From the NCBI GenBank assembly GCA_019321725.1, contig CM033118.1:7280071-7344070 (forward strand): a stretch of DNA of 64,000 nt, given 5' to 3'. The notes below the pieces were generated by a model. The model saw only the letters and a list, made by a program, of their open reading frames with translations, ran no database searches and had not been told where the DNA came from. Below, piece after piece: positions 36,227-48,375 of this stretch. A program made the translations under genes and the position numbers. Position 1 is the stretch's first letter. Each line of letters begins with the position of its first letter. The stretch comes from Paulownia fortunei (Eukaryota; Streptophyta; Magnoliopsida; Lamiales; Paulowniaceae).

Positions 36227-37232
36227 TGTTAAGTTGGTTTTCAACCAACAATTTGAGTACCCTTAACTTAATTAATGGTTATTTTTCAAGAAATTATGAT
36301 GGTGTTCTATGTGTTTTGTTGGTGTTTTGTAGGAAGTAGAAAAAAAAAGAGTTATGATGATCCAAAAAAATGAGAGATGCTAAAAGAACAAATGGCATCT
36401 ACATGCCATCCTATCAGAGTTCAAGAATTGAAAACTGAGTATATCACACCTAGGCGTTGTTGCAGAGAGGCTAGGTACTAAAAATCGAGACTATGGTGCC
36501 TAAGCACCGTTCTGCCAAGATTAGGCACTGTTTAATGATGCATTCTATGAATAAAACTACGTATATTGCGCCTAGGCACCATTTATCGGCACCGCAACAT
36601 GAAAATCTAAAAATGCGATTTAGAGAAAGGGGATGACATTGTTTGATTGGAAAGGAGTTAGAGAAGAAAGGGGAAAACAAAGGCATAGGCTTGAAAATTC
36701 AATATTTGGATTTCTCCATTCAAGATTTTCAAAATTCTTCTTTTCTTTTTCGTTTTACTTATCTTTTGTCTGAATTCAAGTTTTTATGTGGATTTGTTAA
36801 ATATGATTATGGGCTAAGTTTTCTAATTTAGAGTTTTGATGTAACCTAATTATAATGATTTGATCTTTTCATTCAATTCAATTGAATGTTTATTTTTTTA
36901 ATTGAATTTCTACATCGATTTTAAAGCTTCCAATTAATTGACCACTAATTGGGTGAATTGTTAATCATATCAATTTAGGAGGTGATGCATGTGTTTAGTT
37001 TTATGTGTAGAAAGTCATAAATCATATATAAGATAGAAATATACTTTCGTGATTTGTGTAGTCTTAATTGAGATCTATACAATCCAATGATTTGTTGATT
37101 GTTTAATTTGCATATAAATATAGTGGATTGACAATTGATAAAAAATTTATTAGAACTTGGGAGAAGATATTGAATAATGGAAGGATTATCATCTATCAAC
37201 TAGGAAAATAAATTAAGATTAATGCGATTGAG
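36227..37232 (+). repeat. 3' LTR of gypsy family C, right-truncated
   Basis: It begins TGTTAAGTTGGT after the polypurine tract. It carries GCGCCTAGGCACC-like text near 36570-36585 and at its end matches the 5' LTR (GATGCGATTGAG). It stops abruptly where GC-rich sequence starts. Confidence 0.7.
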
Positions 37233-37640
37233 CCGCCACCGCGGGCAGCAGCGGCGGTTGCCGGAAGAAGACTGAAACTTCTCAAACAATTTGGATCGGA
37301 GATCTGTAACTTCTCAAAGACTTCTCAAACAATTTTCAAGATTTTCAAAATTCATCAATAAATTCATTCAACATTCAACATTCAAGGTTTTCTTGGGTTT
37401 TGATTTTGCGAAAGAAGAAGAGGAAAGAGTCTGTGGAGGCGGTTGCTGGGATCGTGGGTGAGTGGTGGTTGGAAAAAAAAAGTCGGTGCCGCCGCCGCCA
37501 TTAACACCAGATCTATAGCAATTCGCAGAAGAAGAAGAAGAGCTCATCACACTCGCCGCCAGTTGGCTGGGTGGGTTGGTGGGGCTGGGCGCGATTGCTT
37601 TCTGGTGGGTGGTGGTAGTTGGTAAGAGAGAAGAAAAAAT
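37233..37640. other. GC-rich gene-like fragment
   Basis: Composition jumps from AT-rich to CCG/GGT-rich within one base of the LTR truncation. On the minus strand a 60-codon frame (37550-37368) starts MMSSSSSSANCYRSG and holds GGGGTDFFFPTTTHPRSQQP, in the style of a low-complexity plant N-terminus. On the plus strand a CTTCTCAAACAATTT motif occurs twice (near 37280 and 37321). It may be a captured or truncated host gene start. I do not recognise the gene. Confidence 0.4.
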
Positions 37641-38617
37641 AATAAATAAAAAGAAATGAAAACAGAAAAAAAAAATATAAAAAAAATTATATACTGTATT
37701 TATTATTTACCACAATAGAATAAAAATATAAATTATAACATTTAATACTTTCAATTTTTGCAAATAAACAAGAGTTTTATAATTAAAAATATTGATTATT
37801 GAAATAAATTTAAGAATAAATGGTGTAATGTATAATTTTCTCTATTTTCATTTTGTAAGGGAGAAAATTATGTATTTAAGTACTTATTAAAATAAATTTT
37901 AGAATAAAGCATGATATATTGTTGTAATTAATTTATATAAGTGAAAAGAGATTTTTAAAGTTAAAAATATCACTTTGGAATTATATTTAAATCTAGACAA
38001 TTTTTAAAATATCTTATTTTTTATTTTTACAAATTACATTTAAAATATTATTTTTCTGAGTTTTTTTATTCTTATGGGAATTTTATGAATTTTATAGTTT
38101 TTTTGAAAATTTTGCAGTTTTTATAAAGTATTATTTATTAAAAAAGTATAATCATAGTGTATTACTTTTTAATGAACAATAAAATTAAATTCTTAAATAT
38201 ATTACTTTTCAAGTAAATTAAATTAAATAATAGTAAAAGTAATACATAGTAGTAATGTTTTATATTATATTATGTTTTTAATTGCTAATAATATAGATAC
38301 GTATAAAACAAAGGTAGAGTAGTTATTTTCAATGGCAAATTCAATCAAATAAATTTTTTATAGAATCACCTTCTTATTTCCAGAGCATGTGCAACGCATT
38401 TGTTAACTTTGATGGAGTAGGGAGTTTTAGGCAGAATTTTAAATTATACAGTATTGTTAGATTATTTTTTTAGCACAAGAGATTTTTAACAAATTCATTA
38501 AAATACGGGGGTGTTTGGCATTTACCCCTATCAATTATTAAAAACAGTAAGTTATTGAAATCCAACGAATTATTGAATTAAATATTTAATAATAAATCGT
38601 ACACAATCCTTTAAAAA
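37641..38617. other. AT-rich intergenic DNA
   Basis: No gene was recognised. GGGGGTGTTTGGCATTTACCCC at about 38507-38528 looks like one end of a DNA transposon related to the element at 44307-45340; no partner end was found. Confidence 0.4.
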
Positions 38618-40495
38618 TAGGTTGTTCCATAACACTATCTAAATTTTTAACATATATTTGACAAAGTGTATATACGAATTCTCATTCCTTAATTATCTAT
38701 GATGTTCAATGCCTCTAATTGATTACACAATTATATTTATAGTAAATAAACAATAACGAAGAAAGATTCTTTAAGCCATGCAATGTTTAAATTAAAGTAC
38801 CTATCATTAACGAAGAATTACTACATTTTTATTAGTTTTGGAAATTTGTTTAGCTGGAATCGAATACTCAACTTCGTTTATGAAATTACAACCTAATATA
38901 GGAATCAGTGTGCCATGCATGGGTCAATTTTTATGACAGCTAGGATCCTTGAATTTCAGGTGATCACATTGTTGGAATCATGGGGCAATGCATTTGTGTG
39001 ATAAAAAGAATCTTCAAGTTTAAAAGAAAAGTATCCTTTAATGTGGAAATGTATCGACCTAATTAAAAAAAATATATCTTTTAAAAGAGTACTTTTTAAT
39101 ATGCACATTAGTAGATCTAGGCTAGATTTAAAGCTAGCCTCAAGGAGCTGCTACTACTACTACTATGATGGTTACAGCTCACTTTGCATGTGTGTATCTT
39201 TGCAATGAGTTGAGCAACCTTATATTTTTTCGAAATAAAATTAGGGTACGATCGAGTGGCTTGGTCATGGTTTACATGACAAACCAGCTTGACGTGGCAA
39301 GTGATGATGTGAATAACATGTCCATTTAGCACACATGTGGCACGCCACTATATAGTTGGGTTCTGGTTGAATGTGACTCATTATACGGGTGTTGATGAGG
39401 TGGGAGTAAAGAAGTGTAATTGGTCCTTAAACACTGACACGGCATGAGTAATTGAATACATCCATTCGGTTGGCAAATGTGCATGATAGGGTTGTGAATA
39501 TCTGCAGACGGATGCAATTTGAACCACTAGATCACCACCAGATATTAAGAGATACGATCTAACATACTAAATTGATCCATACCAAAGGACATATCCAGAA
39601 AACCTTTGCTTGAGTACATTGTTTGGGGGACATCCGTTCATGAACTTGTCAATCAAAGCATATCGAAAGGAATCTGACTTTTGTGAACTTGTCAATCAAA
39701 GTGTATCGGAATAAATCCACCAATGAGTCCCAATCATCATTATTAAAAATGACAGTTGGCTTCCCATTTAAAACTGATTTAGATAAAAATACACATGCAT
39801 AAATATGATTAATTTTTTTTTCAGAGTACTCATAAAGCGTAAGCATTCATCAGTATCACTAGTGAGAGCAGCGGCGAATGTCCGACCACCCTTGCCATTC
39901 AGCGGCTTAGGGTTAGGTGGTTTTGGATTGGGAGAGGTGGAAAATTAGAAAGAGAGTTTAGGATTGCCATATCATAAATTACCCTTGTGATCTTAGTCAA
40001 TCACGAAGTGACATATATTAAGAAATCTATAAATAAACCCCTTCTTATTTCATTTCAATTCATCCTAACATATTTCAAGTTAATTGCTTTATCATATCTT
40101 CCTTCTTTATATTCTTCCTAAAAAAATTAGTTTCAAACTTTTTGTTATTCTTTGAAGAAAAATACAGTTAAATTTTTTGTTCGTCCTACAAGATTAATAT
40201 AATATTATAATAATTCATATAAAAATATTATTTTTTAGAAATCAAACCTCAAAATTCCTACTAGCAGTTAAGTGATGAAATTTAACTTAAAAAATTTGTT
40301 TCCAGCATATCTTACTTTACTTTCAATTTCTATTAATTCTTCTTCCGACAATACCAAGTCCTAAAAGATCAAACCCCTTTACTTAATGGGATATGTACAT
40401 GAAATGAAATGATAGTTAGAGATTTGCAAATCTTGGAACTCATCAGTCAACGTTGACTTGGTAGCTTTTCTCATAATTTTGGAAATCTGTCAAAG
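38618..40495. repeat. Tandem segmental duplication, copy 1
   Basis: It aligns with copy 2 along most of its length: AGGTTGT.C..TAA.ACTATCTAAATTT at the start, TATATACGAATTCTCATTCC, a GTGGC-rich block at 39250-39540, TATAAATAAACCCC near 40031 and TTTGCAAATCTTGGAACTCATC at the end. It holds about 400 bp (39590-39990) that copy 2 lacks. A minus-strand frame at 39649-39846 has no recognised motif. Confidence 0.75.
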
Positions 40496-41870
40496 TAGGT
40501 TGTCCTATAATACTATCTAAATTTATTCAACAAATGTATATACGAATTCTCATTCCGAATGATGTTCGATCCTCTGACTAATTACATAATGATATTTATA
40601 GTAAATAAACAATAACAGAGAAAGATTCTTTAAGCATGCAATATTTAAATTAAAGAATCTCCAAACTTTAAAAAGTATCATTTAGAAGAATATATTTTAT
40701 ATAGAAGAAATAAAACTAACTTAATTAACTTATAAAAAACTGCACTTAAGATAGGAGTTAAGATAGGAGTAAAATAGTAGAACTCTTTATGGTGTATGTT
40801 AGTAAATCTTGGGTAGTTTTAAAGTTAGCTTCAATAAGCTACTAAAGTATTGCTTCGTTGCACTTTGCACGTAGAGCGTATTGTCACGATAAATTGAAAA
40901 GTCTTAAATATTATAAATAAAAATTTTGGCATAGTGGAGTGGCTTCGTGCCTCATGTGTGACTAGCTTGACATAGCAAGTGGCATGGATAACATGTCTAG
41001 GTGGCATGCGTAGGAAGCCACTATGTGATTATGTGTGATTGGGTGACGAGTGGACATGGCTCTTCATATGGATACTGATGAAGTACGAATGAACTATAAT
41101 CGATCCTTAACACTGACGTGATGCAGGTGATTGGACACTTCAGTTTGATTGACAATGGTGCATAGTAAAGTTGCGGACTACATAAATCGATGCAATTTGA
41201 ACCAATAAATCGTGATTATATCTTAAAAATTGGGATCTGATTAACTAGATTGATTTAGGCAAAATGACATAACTAATTACGAAAATACATTCAGAAATCT
41301 ATAATATAGACACCCCAAATTCATTTCAAATCATCCAAAAACACTTCAAGTTAATTATTTTATTATCTCTTCCTCCTTCATACTCTTCTAAATGATCTTT
41401 TATTTATTTCGAGTTTTTTGTTATTCTTTGAAGAAGAATGCAGATAAGCTTTTTTTTTATCCGATAGTGTTGTAATAACTCATATAGAAGTGTTATATCT
41501 TTAAATATAGATATCCAAGTTCATATTAACATTTGTATAAGAAATAAAATCTTTTTTTTAAAGAAATTTGCTTCAATCATAACTCACTCCAAATTTAATT
41601 TCTATTAAATGACATTTCAACACCAACACACACTCTTCTATATATAATTTTGCAAATCCTAACAAATCAAACCCCTTTATTTAATGGGATCTATACTTAG
41701 ATCCATATATGAAAAAGATATGATCGTTTGAGATTTGCAAATCTTGGAACTCATCCGTAATTATGCGCCGTGCTCCTTGACTATTATTGTCAACGTTGAC
41801 TTGACAGCTTTTCACATAATTTTGGAAATCTGACGAAGTGTAGATCACCATCATCACCTTATCTTGCTTA
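40496..41870. repeat. Tandem segmental duplication, copy 2
   Basis: It is the direct neighbour of copy 1 in the same orientation. The shared order of blocks is kept, with a TATA-like CTATAATATAGAC near 41301 at the place where copy 1 has CTATAAATAAACC. Boundaries are approximate. Confidence 0.75.
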
Positions 41871-41926
41871 TAATTTTCATTGTTGGGGCCTCCATTTAAA
41901 TTGTTTTCCAAAGTGTGGGATTTCAT
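41681..41926 (-). CDS. Unrecognised small ORF in duplication copy 2
   Basis: This is an 81-codon frame starting MKSHTLENNLNGGPNNEN and containing YTSSDFQNYVKSCQVNVDNN. Composition is more protein-like than the surrounding AT-rich chance frames. The part IITDEFQDLQISN is also legible in copy 1, but a deletion of about 32 bp there breaks the frame. I do not recognise a family. It could be a leftover exon or chance. Confidence 0.25.
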   Translation of the reverse strand: MKSHTLENNLNGGPNNENYKQDKVMMVIYTSSDFQNYVKSCQVNVDNNSQGARRIITDEFQDLQISNDHIFFIYGSKYRSH

Positions 41927-42159
41927 AGGCTAATGGTTAAGGAATTTTTGTATTATACATATGCTCGGATTCAAGAATGTTACTGTCAGAGAATTTTTTA
42001 AGATTATATAAAAGGAAAGAATGCATTCCATTGAGGAAAGATGGCATCAGGGGAAGGAGAATTCCACAGACCAACTAGTGTATATTGCCCAACATCGAAC
42101 TGAGTCACTAATTCGTTTTGAAAAAAACTGATTGACTCGAATGTATTAATATATCTAAT
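41927..42159. other. Short intergenic stretch
   Basis: Nothing was recognised. Confidence 0.4.
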
Positions 42160-42936
42160 TACAATAAAATCTTAATTAATGAATGCTCTATAAATTAATA
42201 ACCTTACTTAAATAATAAAAAAATTCAGTTGCGATTGGGCCAATATACTAAATTAATAATCTCCTTAAATGCATAAAATATTTTTTTTTTTCAATTCCTT
42301 TAAAGCTACACAAAAATATAAATTAATAATTAACAAAAAAATAGATAATTCTTAATATTATCATGAATTTTACTTCTTCAAATTAACTGATTTTCAAAAA
42401 GTTGAAAATGGAAAGTTGTAGCCCTTCTTCTTAACTTCTCATAGCTTAAAAATTCGCATTATTGTGATATTTATAGTAAAAGTTATGACCAAAAAATTGA
42501 ATTCTGTCCAGAAAAAATCGGAAACAATATATGTTAAGAAATTATTTAATTTCTTTTCTTCTTTGTGGATTTTTTATCTTTTTTTTTTTTGGATAATCTT
42601 TTCATTTTTAGCTGCCTTAAAATACATAAAGAAACACATAAATAATCAAAAATCATATTTATGAAATAATTATACAAAATTACCACATAAAACCTCTTAA
42701 ATTTTACAAGTGTTATCGAATATTAATTTTTGACCATATACCATTATCTTTCTCATTTACAACTCATACATGAATCTTGATAAAAAGAAAAGATATATGC
42801 ACAAAAATAAGTAAAAAATAAAAATAAAACAAATTCATAAATTAATAAATTATTTATTTATTTATAAATAAATAATCTCTTTAAATAATATTTTTTTCTA
42901 GTCCCAACAATATTTATTTATAGAGATTTTACTGTA
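42160..42936. mobile_element. MITE-like element with TACAGTAAAATCT-type ends
   Basis: The left end reads TACAATAAAATCT and continues CTCTATAAATTAATAA. The right end reads TTATAGAGATTTTACTGTA, its inverted match. This terminal motif recurs in dicot miniature elements known to me. The interior is AT-rich with more AATTAATAAT pieces and one 66-codon chance frame. A target duplication is not clear. Confidence 0.55.
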
Positions 42937-44306
42937 TATATGTATATCAAAGCTAGTAATAAGAAAATAAAACTAACAACCTTAATAAAAATTAAAATTA
43001 AATAAAAATATTTATCCAATTATATAAGTCCAAAATAAATAGAACTATTCATGTTCAAGCGAAAGGGAAACGTAGGAAAACTATACTCACTATTTTGATA
43101 AATTTATTGTTCGTTGTTGATAGTTAACTTATCTTTTAAGTAAAAACTAACCACCCAAGCCAAGCGGCCTACTCCAAAAATCATCATGTCACTTGGAAAC
43201 AATTATAATAACAAAATATATATATGAAGTCGAATTTGTTAACATGCTGTACCTTTTTAGTTTCTGATGGAGATTGAATGAGACTCGAAACTGAAAAACT
43301 GGATGCAAAGGTTTTGTTTTCTCTCTGTTTCCATATTGCCTGCTGGTAGGTTTACTTATTTATTTTTATTTTCTCTTCTTTTTCCTCTCGAGTTTGTGGA
43401 TTAAAAGGAAAAAAAAAAAAAACGACTAACTTGAACCGGATCAGAAGCGGTTGATGAGCCACCAGTTTCTTCTGATTTTGATCGGGTAGCAATGGTTTTT
43501 TTGCCATCGATTTTAAATACATAATCGAATTGGTACCAAGACCAGTTTTCGATTAAATCTATCTAACCGATCAATTCGGTTTTGATTTAAAAATCATGCT
43601 TGGGATTACGATTGTTTACATGAATCATATGTTCTAAATTGATTCAAATTTTTTATTTCACTTTTCTTATTTTACTTTCTGTTCGACTATTTGAATTCAC
43701 AACAAGTGTGTTCATAATATAAATCTCATTCAAATATTCAAGAGTAAATGTTTATGGACATATATTATGAATTTAAAAAATAAAATATAAAAAATAAAAT
43801 AGAAAATTTGAAACCGTTCAAAACCAACAAATGATTTGAAATCTATTGATTGTAATTATCTTTTTTTTTTTATGGTGGCAGTTTAATTTGTAATACTAAA
43901 ATTTAAAGTTGAGTGATGGGCTTAATAATTAGGATCTGTCTTATTGGAAATCCAATACGTTATATACTTACACATATATATATATACACAATGAATATAT
44001 AAAGCCTTTTGGGAATAATTTTTTCTATCACTATTTATTTCTTTATCAACATTCAAAAGCTTTTTTGTCCCCTTAAATATTTCTCGCAAAGAGAACTTAA
44101 CTTTGTGTTAATGATTTCCACGAGATTTCCTTCCATTCTATTCTTTTTTCTTTAATCATTAATTTGAGTTGCACCTATGGATAAGTTATTTATTTTATTA
44201 TAATCATTATTTTATTACACCCCTACCTTGGATTGATCTTATGTGGACCAATTTTTGCACCCTACCTTGAGTTGATGTTTTTTTTTTTTTTTTTGGGTAT
44301 ACTTTA
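42937..44306. other. AT-rich intergenic DNA
   Basis: No genes were recognised. 43430-43600 holds GAACCGGATC, CCGATCAATTCGGTTTT and GGTACCAAGACC text resembling old repeats. An (AT)n tract lies near 43973-43988 and a T-run at 44279-44294. Confidence 0.4.
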
Positions 44307-45340
44307 GGGTAAAAAGCAAACAAGCCACAATCTACAGGATTGATGGTATTTTCTCACACATTCTTCTAATTGTGAGGATAACCCCCACTCAAGACACTCA
44401 AATCTTGTTTTCTGGCCCAATATTCTGTCGAAGCTGCTCACATACAAGTAGATATGTTGCACTTTATCCCCTGACTTTTTAAAATGTTCATTCACCTATT
44501 TAAAATATTATAACGCACTTTATCTTTGATTTTTATTTGGGTAGAATAACGTGATATATTTTGTTAAAAATGTTATTAAATGCTATTCACTTGTTAGTAT
44601 ATGAAATTTAGTCAATTTGATTTATCTTATATTTATATATTAATTTCATCTTTATATTTCCCTTAGTTTATGTATATGAGATAATCAAAAGTTATTTTAC
44701 TATTTATCCCACAAGTTATTATTGTGTTATATGTAATGTTATGCATATTTGTTTAGTGAAAGATATTGGACTATTTGAAATTCAGATTTTTAAAAAAATG
44801 AGAGAGGCAATACTGATACTAAGCTCCATTCTTCTTGCCGCCAACATCCACTCAACCAACATCTCTCTTATCCATATTCAAATCAAAATTCTAGATGATT
44901 GTGGACCTTTAAATAATACAGAAGCACAAATTTTTGTATAAGAATAATCATTTGGGATAACCACAAGAGAAACTTTTAATTAACTCACAGAAATAAACTT
45001 AGGAAAATGTGGCCATAAATTAGTTTATAATTTTAAAATAACTCGAATTGATATACCAGTGAATAGCATATTACAATATTTTTGGTGAAATATTCAATTT
45101 TATTCCACCAAAATAAGAATTTAATGGTAAATTGCAATGCTCTAAATATTTTAAGTGGTTAAATGTATATTTTTTAACAGATCAGGGATAAAGTGCACTA
45201 CGGTCAAAGTATTTCACATAAAAATGGGATCAAGGAGTATTTATGCTCATTTTTGATAAGATTGAGGGTTATTTGTATATTTCAAAAGATTGGGGGAAAG
45301 TGCAATCATCCCTATAGCTTGGGGTGTTTGCTTTTTACCC
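44307..45340. mobile_element. Non-autonomous DNA transposon with 15-bp perfect terminal inverted repeats
   Basis: The left end GGGTAAAAAGCAAAC (44307-44321) is the exact inverse of the right end GTTTGCTTTTTACCC (45326-45340), and weaker inverse similarity continues inward (TCTACAGGATTGATGG against CTATAGGGATGATTG). TTTA adjoins or nearly adjoins both ends. No transposase is present. Two short frames inside (63 and 66 codons) have no motif. Confidence 0.75.
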
Positions 45341-46157
45341 CCTTTAAATGTGTTTAAATTTTTATTTTGTTGTAAAACACGTAGGGTTATTCAACTGTGC
45401 ACAAATAGGTAATAAGCTTGGATGTGTTACAACACTACAAGAAATTATCAAATTTTACTTATTAAATTGGAGTTGACATGTATAATATATTTTTACCTAT
45501 CAATTTTATATTTATATTTATGTAAAGAATCCTTATTGAATTCCAAGATATATAAGATATATAATTGATAGGCAAATCAAACATTATAAAATAGCTTTAT
45601 TTTGGCAGTAAAATTTATATCCTGTAGGTTATGGAACTAAATGCAATATTTTGGTAATCCACACACTTGTAGTAAATGTCAATCAAATCGTGATGGGCTA
45701 ATTAAATCATATCACTTCATCAAATAATCTAATAAGAGTTCATATCTTACAAGTAATAGAAGTGATCTTCAAAAAGCTAAAGACTCAATTCTACATTTGA
45801 GGACAAGAGACATTGAATGAGGTTTTAAAATTCTTTCAACTTAAATTCATGAATTTCAAGTAAGATTTATGGTGTTCAATATGGATATCAAGGTGTTCGT
45901 TGTAGGTTTCATCAAATTATAGTGTTTAATTCGAGATTATGGTGCTAAATACATATAATAATATTATTGAAAGATAAATCAACTTTGAAGGAAATCAAAG
46001 TGTCAAACTCCACCTTCAAGTTATCAAAATTCGAAAATTGCATTCTTGAAGTGAAGAATCATAGGATTGAAATAGAAATTATATCAACAATTATTAATCA
46101 AATTCAATAAAATTTTATTTATATTACTTTTCTTGTCTTGTATTTTTTTAAATTTAT

Positions 46158-46172
46158 GGCATGCCCAGTAAG
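46158..46172 (+). other. Primer-binding-site-like motif
   Basis: ATGGCATGCCCAGTA lies right after the first LTR copy. It resembles the primer site of Tat/Ogre-type elements. The following 88-codon frame has no known motif. Confidence 0.5.
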
Positions 46173-46539
46173 ACAATTTCTACATCTCCTCTTTTCTCTT
46201 CACAAATCAACTTCAAAGTTCACATAAAAACGAAGGAGAAGCACTCTATCTTCACAAAATTTAAATTTCTTGCATTAAACCATCAATCAACTTTTTCAAG
46301 AAATACACAAGCGAGGATAAATGAAGATGGTGTTTTATATCTTCACTCAAATTCTATTCAAAGGGGACCAAATATGAAACTGAAGTTGTTGAAAAGCAAT
46401 TCCAAACAAATGAACAAAAATATGTGAAATTATCATTTCAAAATTTCAATATTCCTAGATACGTGAATAAACTATCTAAAGTTTTAAAATTAAAACCTAC
46501 TCCAATGTTACTTGATAAGAACATATACTATTAGTAATA

Positions 46540-47345
46540 CTCTGTGACATGAATATAAAATATCTAATAAATTGAAATTAAAAAAAAACTCATTGATATG
46601 AGTATAAACTATTTGTAAATTTTCAATTGAAATGGAGATTTCTTGATATTAGTATAAATTATTTGAAAAATATCAAATAAAAATAGAGATTCCTTAATAC
46701 GAATATAAACAATCTAACAAATTCAAACTAAAATAAAGACTCATTGATACAAGTATAAACTATCTGTAAATTTTAAATTTAATGACTTCTTGATACGAGT
46801 AATACTATCTAACATATTCAAATTCAAATGAGCACTTCTTGATACAAGTATAAACTATCTAATACATTTAAATTCAAATGGAGACTCTTTGATATGAGTA
46901 TAAATTATTTAACAAGTTTCAAATTCAAAGGAATCTCATTGATATGAGTATAAATTATATAATGAGTTCATATTTAAATTGAAGACTACATGATACGAGT
47001 ATAAACTATTGATAAATTTTAATATTCCTTGATGTGAGTATAAGCTATTTAACAAATTCAAATTGAAATGGAGACTCCTATCTAACAAATTTAAATTGAA
47101 ATGAAGACTTCTTGATACGAGTATAAATTATCTAATAAATTTAAATTAAAATGAAGACTCCTTTATACGAGTACAAAATATCTAAAAATTAAAGTTGGAG
47201 AATTCCTTGATATGAGTTTAAACTATCTATAAATTTCAAATAAATTCAAGTTAAGAGCTCCTTCATATGCAGATAAATTGTTTACAGCTTCCAATCAAAT
47301 CAACTGAGCAGCTCCTTAATACGAGTTTAAACTGTCTTATATTTA
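46540..47345. repeat. Minisatellite, about 50-bp unit, roughly 15 copies
   Basis: The core GATA.GAGTATAAACTAT recurs at about 46595, 46645, 46697, 46746, 46792, 46841, 46891, 46941, 46992 and 47032, and further on with more decay. Each copy is followed by an AACAAATTCAAATT.AAATGGAGACT-like spacer. Spacing is 40-52 bp. Confidence 0.88.
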
Positions 47346-48055
47346 TATAAATTCAAGTAAACTACGTCACTTCTCGATGAAAGAGTTCAAAATACATTAA
47401 CTTTTCACATCCATCAAAATAGATATGTGAACAAGTTTCGAGGGGTCATTTGTAGACATAAATTTTTTTAATGTCAATTATGCATTAACATGTACAATAT
47501 ATTTTTGATTATTAATTTTAATTTATATTTATCTTCTATTGAATTCCAAGATATATAAGATATTTGATTAATAGGCAAATCAAGTATTACCATGGATGAA
47601 ATTATGATGTTTTGGTGATTCAAATCATATATTGCTGCTTATGAAAGTGAATGTTAATAATTCAGTAATCCAAACATATCAAATCATAGAGGGCTAGTCA
47701 AATCATGTTTATTCATCAAATAATCATTACAAGAGCTCCTATACAACTATATGTAGAAGTGGTCTTCAAGAAGCTAAACACTCAATCTACATTCGAGGAA
47801 GAAAGACATTGGAGAAGGTTCCAAAATATCTCTCAACTTAAATTCATTAAATTCAATAAGATCCACGATGTTCAAGGTGAATATCAAGGCATTCGTCAAT
47901 GGGTCCATCAAATTATAGCATTTAATTTGATATTAGAGTGTTAAATCTTCAAATTAACATTATTGAAGGACAAATCAACTTTGAAAGAGACCAAATAGTC
48001 AAATTCCATCTTCAAGTTATCAAAATCCAAAGATCGTATTCTTAAAGGAAGAATA

Positions 48056-48375
48056 TTTTTGCATACACGAAATTTATGTTATAGTTAACTCCAATGATAT
48101 GTATGAGTTATAGTTAGCATTATTTATTTTGGACAAAACAAAATTTTATTAGTGATAAAAGTTGTGCCTAAGTTGTCATTATTGATAGTTAGTGAGACAT
48201 GAGTGAAGTAATGACAAAACAAATAAAGTCATAGACTATTATGGTAGTTATTTTTATCACTAAGCTATCACTATATACTTGCCATCGATTTATGATAATG
48301 ACAGTTTATACACAATTTTTGTGTGACTAATTTTTAATTGAAAGAAAATAAGTAATAATATGAATTACATATTCA
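48056..48375. other. Sequence with CACTA-like subterminal repeats
   Basis: Repeated short motifs (GTGATAAAAGTTGTG, ATCACTAAGCTATCACTA) resemble the subterminal regions of plant CACTA elements. A canonical CACTACAAGAAA terminus lies at 45433-45444, on the far side of the LTR element. No second terminus was found. Confidence 0.35.

Larger units (their letters stand above)
29660..37232 (+). mobile_element. Ty3/gypsy retrotransposon, Athila-like (family C), RT/integrase-less
   Basis: The plus-strand order is truncated 5' LTR, Asp-type primer site, gag, protease, spacer, an extra ORF in the position of an env-like gene, polypurine tract and truncated 3' LTR. The 5' LTR segment 29690-29756 matches 37165-37232 at the matching LTR position. 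RT, RNase H and integrase are missing. Both LTRs are cut, the left one next to the inverted-repeat element and the right one at a GC-rich scrap. A relative in inverse orientation lies at 56163-57022. Confidence 0.85.
45425..48055 (+). mobile_element. Small LTR element with internal minisatellite
   Basis: About 45450-46060 and about 47465-48055 are direct repeats (shared GAATTCCAAGATATATAAGATAT, ATAGGCAAATCAA, TCATCAAATTATAG and TCAAGTTATCAAAAT). Next to the first copy is TGGCATGCCCAGT, like the TGGCA.GCCC primer site of Tat/Ogre-type gypsy elements. Before the second copy is TTTCGAGGGGTCATT, a polypurine tract, then TGTAGACATAAATTT. There is no recognisable gag-pol, so it is a non-autonomous copy. 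Confidence 0.65.

Noticed and set aside
46540..47345. CRISPR-like regular spacing of the 50-bp repeat
   Set aside because: The whole unit is repeated and diverged with no unique spacers, and this is plant DNA; it is a minisatellite.
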